NCBI GenBank assembly: GCA_964473525.1
Contig: CAYYPK010000029.1
Location: 16,246-80,245 of the forward strand
Origin: GCA-2687025 sp964473525
GTDB lineage: Bacteria; Poribacteria; WGA-4E; GCA-2687025
Length of the DNA: 64,000 bases
Direction: 5' to 3'
Shown here piece by piece: positions 1 to 8,330 of the stretch (position 1 is its first letter; every line of letters begins with the position of its first letter). Under the pieces are notes generated by a model. It did not search any database and had not been told where the DNA came from. It saw nothing but the letters and a program-made list of their open reading frames with translations. A program made the translations under genes and the position numbers.

Positions 1-152
1 TCGAACGGAGCAGGGGGATCCGCGCGGTCCATGTCTTTCAGGTTGTCCCACGTGTGCGAGCCAACGAGCAGGATCGCGCGCCCATCCGCCGACGCGACGT
101 AGCGGCCGTTGGTGGGATGGACTCGAAGCGGGCCGTGCGCGGAAGCTGCCAT
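1..152 (-). CDS. Glycoside-hydrolase-like protein, N-terminal fragment
   Basis: Only the first 50 codons lie in the window; the gene runs off the left edge. The start ATG is at 150-152 with GGAGA about 7 nt upstream. The peptide begins MAASAHGPLRVHPTNGRYV and continues with GSHTWDNLKDM. The HPTNGRY...GSHTWxNL pattern is what I know from the N-terminus of apiosidase/DUF4038-like and related TIM-barrel glycoside hydrolases, where it precedes the barrel. No signal peptide is present, so a cytoplasmic or non-classical location is implied. It is transcribed divergently from the kinase at 358, leaving about 205 bp of shared upstream DNA. The family assignment rests on 50 residues only. Confidence 0.5.
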   Translation of the reverse strand, partial: MAASAHGPLRVHPTNGRYVASADGRAILLVGSHTWDNLKDMDRADPPAPF

Positions 153-357
153 CGGTTCTCTCCGGCGTGCTGAGAGTGGGATGCTAGGCATCGTGCATCA
201 CGCCACGCGAGCATGCTGAGTGTAGGCGCCTTGTTGCGGGGTCGCAAGCGGGGAACGCTGGGCGAACGTGGTGTATTCTCCGCGCGTGCGGCGACGCGAA
301 TGCGCGCCATAGGCCGGCATCGACTGGAAGAGCGCGGAGGAGGAAGCGAGCATCGCC

Positions 358-969
358 GTGGGTAAGCCTTTCATCGTCGCGATCAGCGGAAACTCCGGTA
401 GCGGGAAGTCCACACTCGCGGAGCGGTTCGACAACGCTATCTGGCTGCGTTTCGACGACTACTACCGAGACGAACCGTTGCTGGATTTCGACGCGTGGAT
501 CGACGCCGGCGGAGACCCGAACGTCATATGGACGCCGGGGCTCGCCGCCGCTCTACGCGACCTGTCGCGCGGCGGCTCCATAGACTACCCCTCCGCCGAC
601 GGCGATCCTCACGCCGTTGGTCCTGCCGACATCGTGTTCGTCGAGGACGCCTTCGGCCGGACCCGCGACAGCGTCGCTGAGTTCTACGACTTCCTGGTTC
701 ACCTCGACGTGCCGATGGAAGTGGCGCTGGCTCGCCGACTGTTGCGGGACATGCGCAAGCCCGACCAGACAGACGAAGAGGCCCTACGGCGAGCGACCGA
801 CGATCTGGAGCGCTACCTGCGGATGGCCAGGAGGGTGTACGTTCGCGTGGTTGAGTGTGGCCAGGCGGAGGCTGATCTTGTCGTCGATGCGACCGCGACC
901 GGCGAGGATGTGCTTGCGCAGGTGGAAGACGCCGTGCGGGTTGCCATCGCCCGCCGTGGCCACTTCTGA
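358..969 (+). CDS. P-loop kinase, uridine-kinase-like
   Basis: A 203-residue cytosolic P-loop NTPase. Walker A GNSGSGKS is at residues 11-18, directly after a hydrophobic beta strand. FDDYYRD near residue 31 sits where uridine kinases carry their substrate aspartate, and VFVEDAFG follows near residue 100 as a Walker-B-like strand. A LID-like stretch rich in Arg (LARRLLRDMRKPDQ) lies near residues 125-140. The start is GTG at 358, preceded by GGAGGAGGA at 336-344. This architecture is typical of small-molecule kinases of the uridine kinase/PRK group; the substrate cannot be read from sequence. It stands alone with no operon partner. Confidence 0.7.
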   Translation: MGKPFIVAISGNSGSGKSTLAERFDNAIWLRFDDYYRDEPLLDFDAWIDAGGDPNVIWTPGLAAALRDLSRGGSIDYPSADGDPHAVGPADIVFVEDAFGRTRDSVAEFYDFLVHLDVPMEVALARRLLRDMRKPDQTDEEALRRATDDLERYLRMARRVYVRVVECGQAEADLVVDATATGEDVLAQVEDAVRVAIARRGHF

Positions 970-1134
970 CGGCAAATCCTCCTCTCGCGTGGGAGACGCG
1001 CACGATAGAGTGCCATCTGCAAGGGGTCGCCAACGCCCTTCCGCACGGCAGCCCGCACGCTAGATATGCTTGCGGCCACTAGTCCACGTGACTATCCTGA
1101 TATGTAGCGTCGTTGCGCATCAGGAGGCATGGTC

Positions 1135-2175
1135 ATGCGATTCTTCCCGCTGCTCGCGCTTGTCGTCACTCTCGCCATGAACGCCACGGCGAGCGACCTG
1201 CTGCTCTACTTGGACTTCGAGCAGACGCCGCCCCAGGATCCGCACTACCTGGCGTCAGATCCTAGCTTCACCTTCACCTTCGAGCCGCTGGAACTCAACG
1301 CGCTCGAGCGGTCGTTGAAGGTGGGCGATGGCCAAGCCGACGGGGACGGTTTCACCTTCGACCCGTTGGAACTGAACGCTCTGGCGCGATCCCTCCAGGG
1401 GACCGCTGTGGTGCTCGACCCGCGCATCGCGTCTCTTCCTGCGCCGATGGCGGCCTTTACCGGGCACGCGCTAGATCGCTCTGGAGCTGGGCGGGACACG
1501 ATCGCCAAAGGGAACGTGGTTCTCCTCTCCGATACCCGATCAACAGCGGCGTATTTCGCCTCGAAGGGGCGCCTGCAACTCTTCGAGTCGGCGTGGTGGG
1601 ACGACAGCGCGCCAAAGCGCGCCATGAGCGTTCTCGCGTGGGTCAACGTGTATCAGGTCACAATGTTCCGTCTGCAGGATGAGGGCGCGCCGCAGGGCGA
1701 TGACGACTTGGCAGCGCTACCGGTACCCGAGGTCCTGCAGGCGACGTTCGAGCCTCCCGTCAGCCTGTTTCCCTACGTCACGCCCGACGGTGGGCTCCAT
1801 TGGTCGCTGCACGCGGAGAGCCAGGAGCCCATCTTCACGCTGGATGCGCCTCTCACGGTGGGCGAGTGGTTCCACATCGCGGGAACGTACGACTCTGCGG
1901 AAGGCGTGGCAAAGCTGTATCTGAACGGCGAGGAAGTCGCCACCGGGCGCGGCGACATGGAACTTGGCGTCTATGCGAGCGCAACGGGCGTCATCGCTTT
2001 GGGCCGCTCCGATCTGCTTTCGAGTTGGTCGATGGACGACCTGAACATATGGCGAGGCGCGCTGAGCGGCGACGAGGTGCGCGCGGTAATGGAATTCGGC
2101 CCGGTCGTAGACAACGCCACGGCGGTGGACGACGGCGACGCCGTGACGACGTGGGGCATGCTCAAGGCACGGTAG
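1135..2175 (+). CDS. Secreted LamG-domain protein with conserved C-terminal tail
   Basis: A 346-residue exported protein. The AGGAGG at 1122-1127 sits 7 nt before ATG 1135 but only 1 nt before the in-frame ATG 1129, so 1135 is preferred. MRFFPLLALVVTLAMNATA is a signal peptide. Residues about 45-90 hold a tandem near-repeat, described separately. A concanavalin/LamG-like fold follows: DRSGAG, then GEWFHIAGTYDSAEGVAKLY and IALGRSD...MDDLNIWRGALS, the strand pattern of LamG/pentraxin carbohydrate-binding domains. The last 20 residues, VDDGDAVTTWGMLKAR, match the tail shared with seven other secreted proteins here. It is likely a cell-surface or secreted glycan-binding protein. No operon partner; the next gene is convergent, 5 bp away. 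Confidence 0.75.
   Translation: MRFFPLLALVVTLAMNATASDLLLYLDFEQTPPQDPHYLASDPSFTFTFEPLELNALERSLKVGDGQADGDGFTFDPLELNALARSLQGTAVVLDPRIASLPAPMAAFTGHALDRSGAGRDTIAKGNVVLLSDTRSTAAYFASKGRLQLFESAWWDDSAPKRAMSVLAWVNVYQVTMFRLQDEGAPQGDDDLAALPVPEVLQATFEPPVSLFPYVTPDGGLHWSLHAESQEPIFTLDAPLTVGEWFHIAGTYDSAEGVAKLYLNGEEVATGRGDMELGVYASATGVIALGRSDLLSSWSMDDLNIWRGALSGDEVRAVMEFGPVVDNATAVDDGDAVTTWGMLKAR
1273..1395 (+). repeat. In-frame internal duplication in the LamG gene
   Basis: Two 45-nt units, 1273-1317 and 1351-1395, encode FTFEPLELNALERSL and FTFDPLELNALARSL. They are 78 nt (26 codons) apart. The amino acids are nearly identical while the DNA differs at many third positions, which points to an old duplication kept under protein-level selection. 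Confidence 0.75.
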
Positions 2176-2180
2176 GGCTG

Positions 2181-3803
2181 CTACTTCAGCACCACCATGC
2201 GTCGTGTCTCCCGATACCCTCCGGCACGCAGTTCGTATACGTAGGCGCCGCTGGCGACGGCTTCGCCGAGGTCGTTGCGGCCGTCCCAGTAGGCGGCGTT
2301 TCCCGTATCGGCATGCACGCCCATGGGTCGCTCGCCGAGCTCCAGCGCGCGCACCGGCCTGCCGTCCATGCCGTAGATGTGGATGCTGACGTTCGACGCC
2401 TCTTCGAGCTCGAACGGGATCCACGTCTCGGGATTGAAGGGGTTCGGGAAGTTAGGCATGAGCCGGAAACCGTAAGGACGCACCTCGTAAGCGAAGTCGA
2501 ATCCCGTACGGACGCGGGCTGTGTTGAGCGTCAGCCCTGCGTCGCGGATCGCTCCGGCGCGGCGCTCCGACACGGCGTCCACCGTCTCGAACACCACCTC
2601 CAGCCTGCCCTGAACAGGCGAATCGGACGCGAACGCCACCTTGGTCCGCCGGCCGTGGTTGCGGAAGGCGACCATCGTGGCGTCGGCGCCGTGCAAGGTC
2701 GCACCGGTCGGTCGCACGAGGGCGGGGTCGAAATCGAGGAGGAGTTCACCCGCGAACACATTCGCCAGGCCGTTCAGGTCGAGCGTTACGGTGATCGCGG
2801 AACCTGGGCGAGCGGAGGCCGTTGACCCTTGGAGTCGGTCTGCCATCGAGACTGAGGCCGCGCTCGGAGCGGGCGGCACGTGGACGCCAGCCGCGGCGCC
2901 AGAGAACGTCGTGATCTTCCCGACAGAGAATTGGAGCATCTCTGCCACGTCCGCCGCCTGCACAAGGTTGTTCTCGTCGACGTCCAGCATCGCGAACATG
3001 CTGTACGAGTTCAGCGGGACGACGATTGGGCCTGTCGTGCAGCCGCTACCGAGTGTCGACCAGTCCGGCGTTGTGTTGTATGCCGGCAGCGTCTCGGGCA
3101 CGTCTAGCGGCCATCCGGGCGTTGTCTCGTCGACTACCGCCTGGAGGGCATAGGAGGAGTCGAAGGCGGTGATGGCGTCGTTGCCGGTGGCGTCCGCGTG
3201 CACGACCGCTTGGAATACCAGGTCGGCGCCGACGGTCGTCGCGGCGGCGTCGTTGACGTTCCCTTGGGGCAGCAGGAACGAGTTGGTGAGAGTCGTGTCG
3301 TAGTCGGTGTCCGCCCAGCTCGTTACGGGGGTCGTGTCGAGTGTTACCTGCACGATCTCGCCCGTCGTGACTGGCGTTCCGCCCGACGCGGTAGCGAGCC
3401 CGATGTCTACCGTGCCGGAGGATGTTTCGTTGGCGTCGATGGTCCACCCGGAGGTGGCTGTACCGACGGCGGCGCTCACGAAGGTGGCCTCGCCCGTGTC
3501 GTACGTGAATACGAGGTCGAACGCGGTCGCGGATGTCGCTCCGCTATATGTGATGGACACTACGTTGCTCGGATTGCACTCCTGCCACTTCTGGTCGTCA
3601 ATGGAGATCGTGTCCTGCGCGAAGGCGCACAGAGCAGCGAGCGCGAACCATACGAAAACGACGGCGAGTTGCTTCACGGATGGGTCCGCGGGCGCGAGCC
3701 ACGGCAGGGCCGAGGCGCGAGCAGGTGTTTTGAGCATCGAGGCGAATCTTCCCGTGGATATAGCTATCCCGTAGCTGAAGGAATTGTCCTCCAGGACGCG
3801 CAT
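2181..3803 (-). CDS. Secreted cohesin/dockerin-like protein with type IX-like sorting domain
   Basis: About 540 residues from the ATG at 3803; in-frame starts at 3737 (ATG) or the GTG before KQLAVVFVWFALAALCAFA would give a cleaner signal peptide, and no Shine-Dalgarno decides. After the signal comes a cohesin-like beta domain (SGATSATAFDLVFTYDTGEA). Two dockerin-like calcium-loop repeats follow, HADATGNDAITAFD and LDVDENNLVQAADV, then a second cohesin-like domain (ITVTLDLNGLANVFAGELLL). The C-terminus has FPNPFNPETWIPFEL, AYWDGRNDLGEAVASGAYVY and RRMVVLK, the FlgD-like/type A sorting domain used for type IX secretion in Bacteroidetes and common in Poribacteria-like genomes. The protein is predicted to be surface-exposed and to scaffold other proteins. 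It has no recognisable enzymatic domain. Confidence 0.7.
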   Translation of the reverse strand: MRVLEDNSFSYGIAISTGRFASMLKTPARASALPWLAPADPSVKQLAVVFVWFALAALCAFAQDTISIDDQKWQECNPSNVVSITYSGATSATAFDLVFTYDTGEATFVSAAVGTATSGWTIDANETSSGTVDIGLATASGGTPVTTGEIVQVTLDTTPVTSWADTDYDTTLTNSFLLPQGNVNDAAATTVGADLVFQAVVHADATGNDAITAFDSSYALQAVVDETTPGWPLDVPETLPAYNTTPDWSTLGSGCTTGPIVVPLNSYSMFAMLDVDENNLVQAADVAEMLQFSVGKITTFSGAAAGVHVPPAPSAASVSMADRLQGSTASARPGSAITVTLDLNGLANVFAGELLLDFDPALVRPTGATLHGADATMVAFRNHGRRTKVAFASDSPVQGRLEVVFETVDAVSERRAGAIRDAGLTLNTARVRTGFDFAYEVRPYGFRLMPNFPNPFNPETWIPFELEEASNVSIHIYGMDGRPVRALELGERPMGVHADTGNAAYWDGRNDLGEAVASGAYVYELRAGGYRETRRMVVLK

Positions 3804-4019
3804 TCCTGTCTGTGGGGCAAATCCCCCTGAATGCCGCCGCCCGTGTACGTATATCGCGCACGCTGACAGGGTTCACGGGCCATAGGGCCTCGCGCGGTGG
3901 CACGCTTGCGGACGTTCCCGGCGGGTCGGGGCTGAGGTTCCATGCCTCCGCGTCGAACATCCCCGCAACTTCCCCCGCCGAGACGTCTCTATGTTGGGTA
4001 GGGACGCATAGGGAGAAGC

Positions 4020-4559
4020 ATGTCTTCCGACGCCGAACTTACACGACGGTTCATGGATGGCGACGAGGAGGCCTTCGATGCCCTGTACCGTCGGCATGTG
4101 CGGCTTGTGTACTCGATCGCGTTCGCCATGACAGGTTCGTCGGAAGATGCGCGCGACATCAGCCAGGACGCCTTCTTGCAGGTACACAGAGGCGTGGCCG
4201 GTCTCCGAGAGCCGCGGGCGTTCGTCGGGTGGCTACGACAGATCACCGTTCGGCTGTGCCTACGGCATCAGCGACGTCGCGAGAGGGAGACGAACGCTTC
4301 ACAAGCTGCCCAGACAGCATCCGAGCCCGTCCAGCCCGATGGCGTGGCGGAAGCGAAGGATGCCGAAGCGCGGCTGTGGACGCTGCTCGACGCGCTTGAC
4401 GCCGACGACCGAGCGGTGGTCGTGCTTCGTGATGTCGAGGACATGTCCTATGCCGATATTGCCGACGCGATGGGGTGGACGCTTTCCAAGATGAAGACGC
4501 GGCTACACAGGACGCGCGCTGCTCTGGCGCGCAGATACCGCGAAGTGGAAGGGACATAG
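4020..4559 (+). CDS. ECF-type RNA polymerase sigma factor
   Basis: A 179-residue sigma-70 family factor. Region 2 spans about residues 8-75 (FMDGDEEAFDALYRRHVRLV, then EDARDISQDAFLQVHRG, the core-binding and -10-recognition helices). A short acidic linker follows. Region 4 spans about 115-170 (LDADDRAVVVLRDVEDMSYA, then a helix-turn-helix ending in KTRLHRTRAAL). Regions 1 and 3 are absent, as in ECF factors. The ATG at 4020 follows AGGGAGAAGC. It heads an operon with a putative anti-sigma factor 8 nt downstream and a DUF4097-like protein. This suggests an envelope or stress signal read through the anti-sigma factor, though the signal itself is not visible. Confidence 0.9.
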   Translation: MSSDAELTRRFMDGDEEAFDALYRRHVRLVYSIAFAMTGSSEDARDISQDAFLQVHRGVAGLREPRAFVGWLRQITVRLCLRHQRRRERETNASQAAQTASEPVQPDGVAEAKDAEARLWTLLDALDADDRAVVVLRDVEDMSYADIADAMGWTLSKMKTRLHRTRAALARRYREVEGT

Positions 4560-4567
4560 GCAGCGAC

Positions 4568-4945
4568 GTGACGACTGACGAACAGCTATCCGCCTACATG
4601 GACGATGAGCTGGCGCAGGACGAGAGGCGGGCGCTCGACCAGCGCCTCGTGGTAGATGCAGACCTACGCTCGACGAGCGATGCGATGGCGCAACTCCGTA
4701 TGGCCTTGGGGTCTCTGACTGCGGACCCGCCAGGCGACATGCTGGCGGACTTCCGCCGCCACCTGAACGAGCGACCGACTCGCGTCCTCGACCGCCCTCT
4801 CCAGGACTCGCTCCGCGCGATGCAGTCGACTCTCAGCACAATCCAAACACGCCTCGGCGTCGGTGAACGACGACGGCGCCTAAGGCGCCTAGTCGAGGCG
4901 ACGGACAGGCTGTGCCCTGCCCATACCGCAGGAGAATACGCATGA
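4568..4945 (+). CDS. Putative anti-sigma factor
   Basis: A 125-residue acidic/helical protein starting at GTG 4568, 8 nt after the sigma factor stop. Its N-terminus, TDEQLSAYMDDELAQDERRA, is typical of the first helix of anti-sigma factors, which begin with LSAYLDGEL-type sequences before the sigma-binding helices. The zinc-binding HxxxCxxC of ZAS anti-sigma factors is absent and no transmembrane helix is seen, so it would be a soluble, non-zinc type. The C-terminal half is Arg-rich and amphipathic. Its stop overlaps the next start (ATGA at 4942-4945), implying translational coupling. The function is inferred from position and the N-terminal pattern. Confidence 0.65.
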   Translation: MTTDEQLSAYMDDELAQDERRALDQRLVVDADLRSTSDAMAQLRMALGSLTADPPGDMLADFRRHLNERPTRVLDRPLQDSLRAMQSTLSTIQTRLGVGERRRRLRRLVEATDRLCPAHTAGEYA

Positions 4946-6171
4946 GCGAAGTAGTCAACCGATTCGAACGGGATCATGTAGAACTCGTCGACCAGGCCGC
5001 CGTCGACACCGTGGCGATGATACGCGCCCGCCTCGAGGATCTCGATGCCGCGATCGCAGAGGAAGATGCCTCGCAAGCTGGCGTCGACGAGGAGATCGAG
5101 CGACTGCAGGGGCAGATCGAGTGGCTGCAAGGAGTTATCGACGAGAAGAAGCGCGTCGTCGAGATCGCCGCCAAGGTGGAGGATATGAAGAGCATCGAGA
5201 TACCGTTCGACGGCGATGAGTACGGCATCTTCTTCGGACGGCTTATGGGTGGGCCAGGGGGCGGTGACACACCTGTCCTCGTTCGAGGGTGGGACAAGCC
5301 AGCTATTCGTGTGGATGTGCGGCTCGCGGCGTACGACGAGGACGCGGACGTCGCGCGCGCGAGGGTTGACTCCGTTCTGATCCATGCGGACGGCGACGCT
5401 GCGCGGGCCGTGGAGGACTTCCACGACCGGGAGAGCTGGACAAGAGACCGGCTGGAAAAGGAGCTGCCGTTCCGTCACACGGACATCTTGCCCATCCTGA
5501 CGGCAACGCTCGACAGCGGCCCCGTTCTCTCCATCGAGATCGCCGATCAAGCGCACATCACCACGGAATACGACGGGCATCACCACAGCGCGCCATCCGT
5601 TGAGTTCCCCGGCGTTACGATACACGTGCCTGCTATGCGAATCCTACGTATCGTCGCGAGCGCGGCGACTGTCGGGAATGTCGAAGCCGACGTCGAGGCG
5701 ATCACGCACTGCGGAGCCGGATTCTTTACAGACATCGCGGGCAATCTCACCGCGCTTGCCCGCACCGCGACCGGCGGCATGTTCTCCAGCGACGACACCG
5801 AACGCACAGCGAAGCGTATTCCGGGAGATCATCGGCTGACTGCCGCGCGCATCAGCGGCGATGTTCGCGTCGAGACGGACGACTCACCGGTGGCTCTACG
5901 GGAGATAGCCGGGACCGTCCGGGCGCGCACCGTGGCTGGGGATATACAGTGGACGAGGACCGAGGAGACGGGTGTATCGATGCGCATCGAGTCGGACTTC
6001 GGCACGATACGGGCCGAGGTTCCCGCAATAGCCCCTCAATCGGACGGCTGGAAGTGGTGGGGTACGCCCAACCCATTGTACGCGGGCACTGGAACGCCCG
6101 ATGAGACGGTGGACGCCCACATTCAACTGTTCACCGTTGCCGGGCACATCTCCGTGACGAACGGCGACTGA
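4942..6171 (+). CDS. DUF4097-like beta-repeat protein with N-terminal coiled coil
   Basis: A 409-residue protein starting at ATG 4942, preceded by GCAGGAGA and overlapping the anti-sigma stop by 4 nt. Residues about 20-75 form a charged coiled coil (EEIERLQGQIEWLQGVIDEK). The rest is a repetitive beta structure of the DUF4097/adhesin-like type: VRGWDKPAIRVDVRLAAYDE, then ISGDVRVETDDSPVALREI, AGTVRARTVAGDIQW, and a final VAGHISVTNGD. DUF4097 proteins often accompany sigma/anti-sigma pairs and PspC/DUF1700-type envelope-stress genes. No signal peptide or transmembrane helix is visible here, which is unusual if the beta domain is extracytoplasmic. A cytoplasmic regulatory role with the anti-sigma factor is possible. 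Confidence 0.6.
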   Translation: MSEVVNRFERDHVELVDQAAVDTVAMIRARLEDLDAAIAEEDASQAGVDEEIERLQGQIEWLQGVIDEKKRVVEIAAKVEDMKSIEIPFDGDEYGIFFGRLMGGPGGGDTPVLVRGWDKPAIRVDVRLAAYDEDADVARARVDSVLIHADGDAARAVEDFHDRESWTRDRLEKELPFRHTDILPILTATLDSGPVLSIEIADQAHITTEYDGHHHSAPSVEFPGVTIHVPAMRILRIVASAATVGNVEADVEAITHCGAGFFTDIAGNLTALARTATGGMFSSDDTERTAKRIPGDHRLTAARISGDVRVETDDSPVALREIAGTVRARTVAGDIQWTRTEETGVSMRIESDFGTIRAEVPAIAPQSDGWKWWGTPNPLYAGTGTPDETVDAHIQLFTVAGHISVTNGD

Positions 6172-6224
6172 CCGCCCTGAGCTCCAAGGCTAGGGGCCAC
6201 GTGGACGCAGAATGGGAGCGCAAT

Positions 6225-7403
6225 ATGGCCGAAGACTTGACGCCATCGCAGGTGCTGGACGCGCTATGGAACGCGCTCATGGACCACTACCCGGTCGTGC
6301 AGTATCTCGGCATCATCGATGACTCGCGACTGGAGAAGGCCCGTCATCGGGTAGCTGATGCAGCGGACTGGCCCGCCGCATATGCGATCATGGAGGAGCT
6401 GGTGGATGCGTTCCACGACTACCACACAGGCCTGAGCTGGCCGGGACGCCCGGACTATGCGCATCCGCCAGCGCGCATTGGCTGCGTCGATGGTATTCTC
6501 GCGGTCGAACGATGCGAGCCTCAGACAGGGCTGTCTCCCGGCGACATCGTGGTGTCGATCGACGGCGAAGACGCCATGCGGCTCTTCCACGAACGGCGCG
6601 AGGTCGCGTCGGGCGCGACGAAATACGCGCGGTGGCGTTGGGTGACCAGTGCGCTGATGCGTGGCCTCGACGGCTCCGAGATCACACTCGAGGTACAGGG
6701 CGCCGATGGAGCCACACGTACCGTCACGATGTCGCGTAAGAGTAGCGGCGGGCGACCGGAGCCGACCGTTGAGGTCTCGGAAATCGGGAGCGACGTGGCG
6801 TACGTACGGATCCGGCGATGGTGGGGCATGGACGGAGAGGATCTCGTCGCTGACTTTGACACGGCGCTGGAGCGCTTCCGCCGTCACCCCTTCCTCATCA
6901 TCGACGTGCGTGAAAACGGGGGAGGCGACGACAGGCTGGCGGACGAAGTCGTGGGCCGGTTCCTAACACACCCAGTCGTCGCCAGCATCAGCTTCCACCG
7001 CGAGCCTGGCACGGATACGTATCGGCAGACCGCCGAGGTCGCCCGTCCGCGAGGCCCATGGCGGTACGAGGGACGCACGGCGGTCCTCATAGACGAGGGG
7101 TGCATGAGCGCGTGCGAGCACTTCGTCAGTGGGATGGACGCCTCGGGGGTGGCTCTGCTCGTGGGCGTGTCGACGACCGGGGCCGGCGGGTGGATTCAGA
7201 CCGTCGATCTGCCGGGAGGCGCCACTCTTCGCTGCTCCCGAACCTTCCCGCTGCACGGCTATCGTCCCTCCGCGATGAGTGGCATCCCGCCCCACATACA
7301 CGTCTCGCCAACGGTCGCCTCACTTCGATCGTCGACCGACATCGTCCTCGACACGGCAATTGGGCGCCTTCGCTCCGGGGAGCAGCTACCCGAAAGAGAC
7401 TGA
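6225..7403 (+). CDS. S41-family (C-terminal processing protease-like) peptidase
   Basis: About 392 residues. ATG 6225 is preferred because GGGAG lies 6-7 nt upstream; GTG 6201 is an in-frame alternative. A helical N-terminus (DALWNALMDHYPV) is followed by a reduced PDZ-like segment (GLSPGDIVVSIDGEDA) and the S41 core: FLIIDVRENGGGDDRLADEV, then DEGCMSACEHFVSGM. In this family the second motif holds the catalytic serine, here about Ser295. No signal peptide is evident. Known members degrade tagged or misfolded proteins, or act as tricorn-like peptidases. It lies 30-50 nt after the sigma operon on the same strand and could be co-transcribed with it. Confidence 0.75.
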   Translation: MAEDLTPSQVLDALWNALMDHYPVVQYLGIIDDSRLEKARHRVADAADWPAAYAIMEELVDAFHDYHTGLSWPGRPDYAHPPARIGCVDGILAVERCEPQTGLSPGDIVVSIDGEDAMRLFHERREVASGATKYARWRWVTSALMRGLDGSEITLEVQGADGATRTVTMSRKSSGGRPEPTVEVSEIGSDVAYVRIRRWWGMDGEDLVADFDTALERFRRHPFLIIDVRENGGGDDRLADEVVGRFLTHPVVASISFHREPGTDTYRQTAEVARPRGPWRYEGRTAVLIDEGCMSACEHFVSGMDASGVALLVGVSTTGAGGWIQTVDLPGGATLRCSRTFPLHGYRPSAMSGIPPHIHVSPTVASLRSSTDIVLDTAIGRLRSGEQLPERD

Positions 7404-7526
7404 TGTACCGCGGCGACCTCGGGGCGGCTCTACCGTCGCGCTGCCGAGGCAAGGTCGTTTGACGCGGCTGGTTCTCGTTGCTAGATTCGCGTGGCAGCGA
7501 TCCCTACGGCCCGCATGGAGTTCCCG

Positions 7527-8330
7527 ATGTACCTCTCCATCGTCACCGACGAGATCAGTTCCGACCCCTTGACTGCCGTCGAGCTGGCGACGGAGTGGGA
7601 CATTCGCCATTTCGAGGTGCGAAACGTCGGGTCGGGGCGCGTGCCGAACATCAGCGATGCGGACAGGCGGCGACTCAGGTCGCTGGCATCGCGCGACGAC
7701 ATCACCTTTACGGCGATCTCGCCAGGCTTCTTCAAGGACCGCCTCGACAGCGACACCACGCCGAACCAGGTGGCCGAAGGACTGCCCCGGGCCATTGATC
7801 TGGCGACGGGGCTCGGCATACCGAAGATGGTCGTCTTCTCGTGCCGCAAGGAGAGCGGCATTCCTCGCTCAGAAGGTGTGCGCCGCGTCGCTGAACTGCT
7901 CGCCGACTGCGCCACTAAGCTAGCCGACGCTGGAATCGAACTGCTCGTCGAGAACGAGCACATCTGCTGGGGAGACACCGGACCTAACACGGTCGACATC
8001 CTCGATGCGGCAGAGCATCCCAACCTGTCGCTGAATTGGGATCCGTGCAACGGCTTGTGGGCGGGAGGCGACCGCTTTCCTCACGATTACGAGCGCGTGA
8101 AGGACCGCATCGGGAACGTCCACGTCAAAGACACGCTGCGCAATCGGATGGGCGAATTCCAGGGCGTGCCTATCGGCGAGGGTGAGGTCCAGTGGCAAGA
8201 GATCCTGCCCGCGCTGATCCGCGACGGCTGGCGCGGCCCGTTTTGCGTCGAGACGCACTACTCACCCAAGGTCGCGGGGTCGCGCATCTGCGCCGAGAAC
8301 CTGAAGAGGCTACTTATCGAAGCCGTTTGA
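7527..8330 (+). CDS. Sugar phosphate isomerase/epimerase (xylose-isomerase-like TIM barrel)
   Basis: About 267 residues. GGAG at 7517-7520 places the start at ATG 7527 (MYLSIVTDEI), not at the earlier in-frame ATG 7515 or GTG 7491. The metal- and substrate-binding residues of the AP-endonuclease-2/xylose-isomerase barrel appear in order: Glu in LLVENEH, Asp in LNWDPCN, His in NVHVKD and Glu in CVETHYSP. The reaction is probably aldose/ketose isomerisation or epimerisation, or inosose-type chemistry; the substrate is undetermined. The 3' end overlaps the convergent rsgA gene by 17 bp. Confidence 0.8.
   Translation: MYLSIVTDEISSDPLTAVELATEWDIRHFEVRNVGSGRVPNISDADRRRLRSLASRDDITFTAISPGFFKDRLDSDTTPNQVAEGLPRAIDLATGLGIPKMVVFSCRKESGIPRSEGVRRVAELLADCATKLADAGIELLVENEHICWGDTGPNTVDILDAAEHPNLSLNWDPCNGLWAGGDRFPHDYERVKDRIGNVHVKDTLRNRMGEFQGVPIGEGEVQWQEILPALIRDGWRGPFCVETHYSPKVAGSRICAENLKRLLIEAV

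Noticed and set aside
1800..2825. Long overlapping frames opposite or across the LamG and cohesin-like genes
   Set aside because: Arg/Gly/Ala-biased, no motif, wholly overlap well-supported genes; high GC produces many such open frames.
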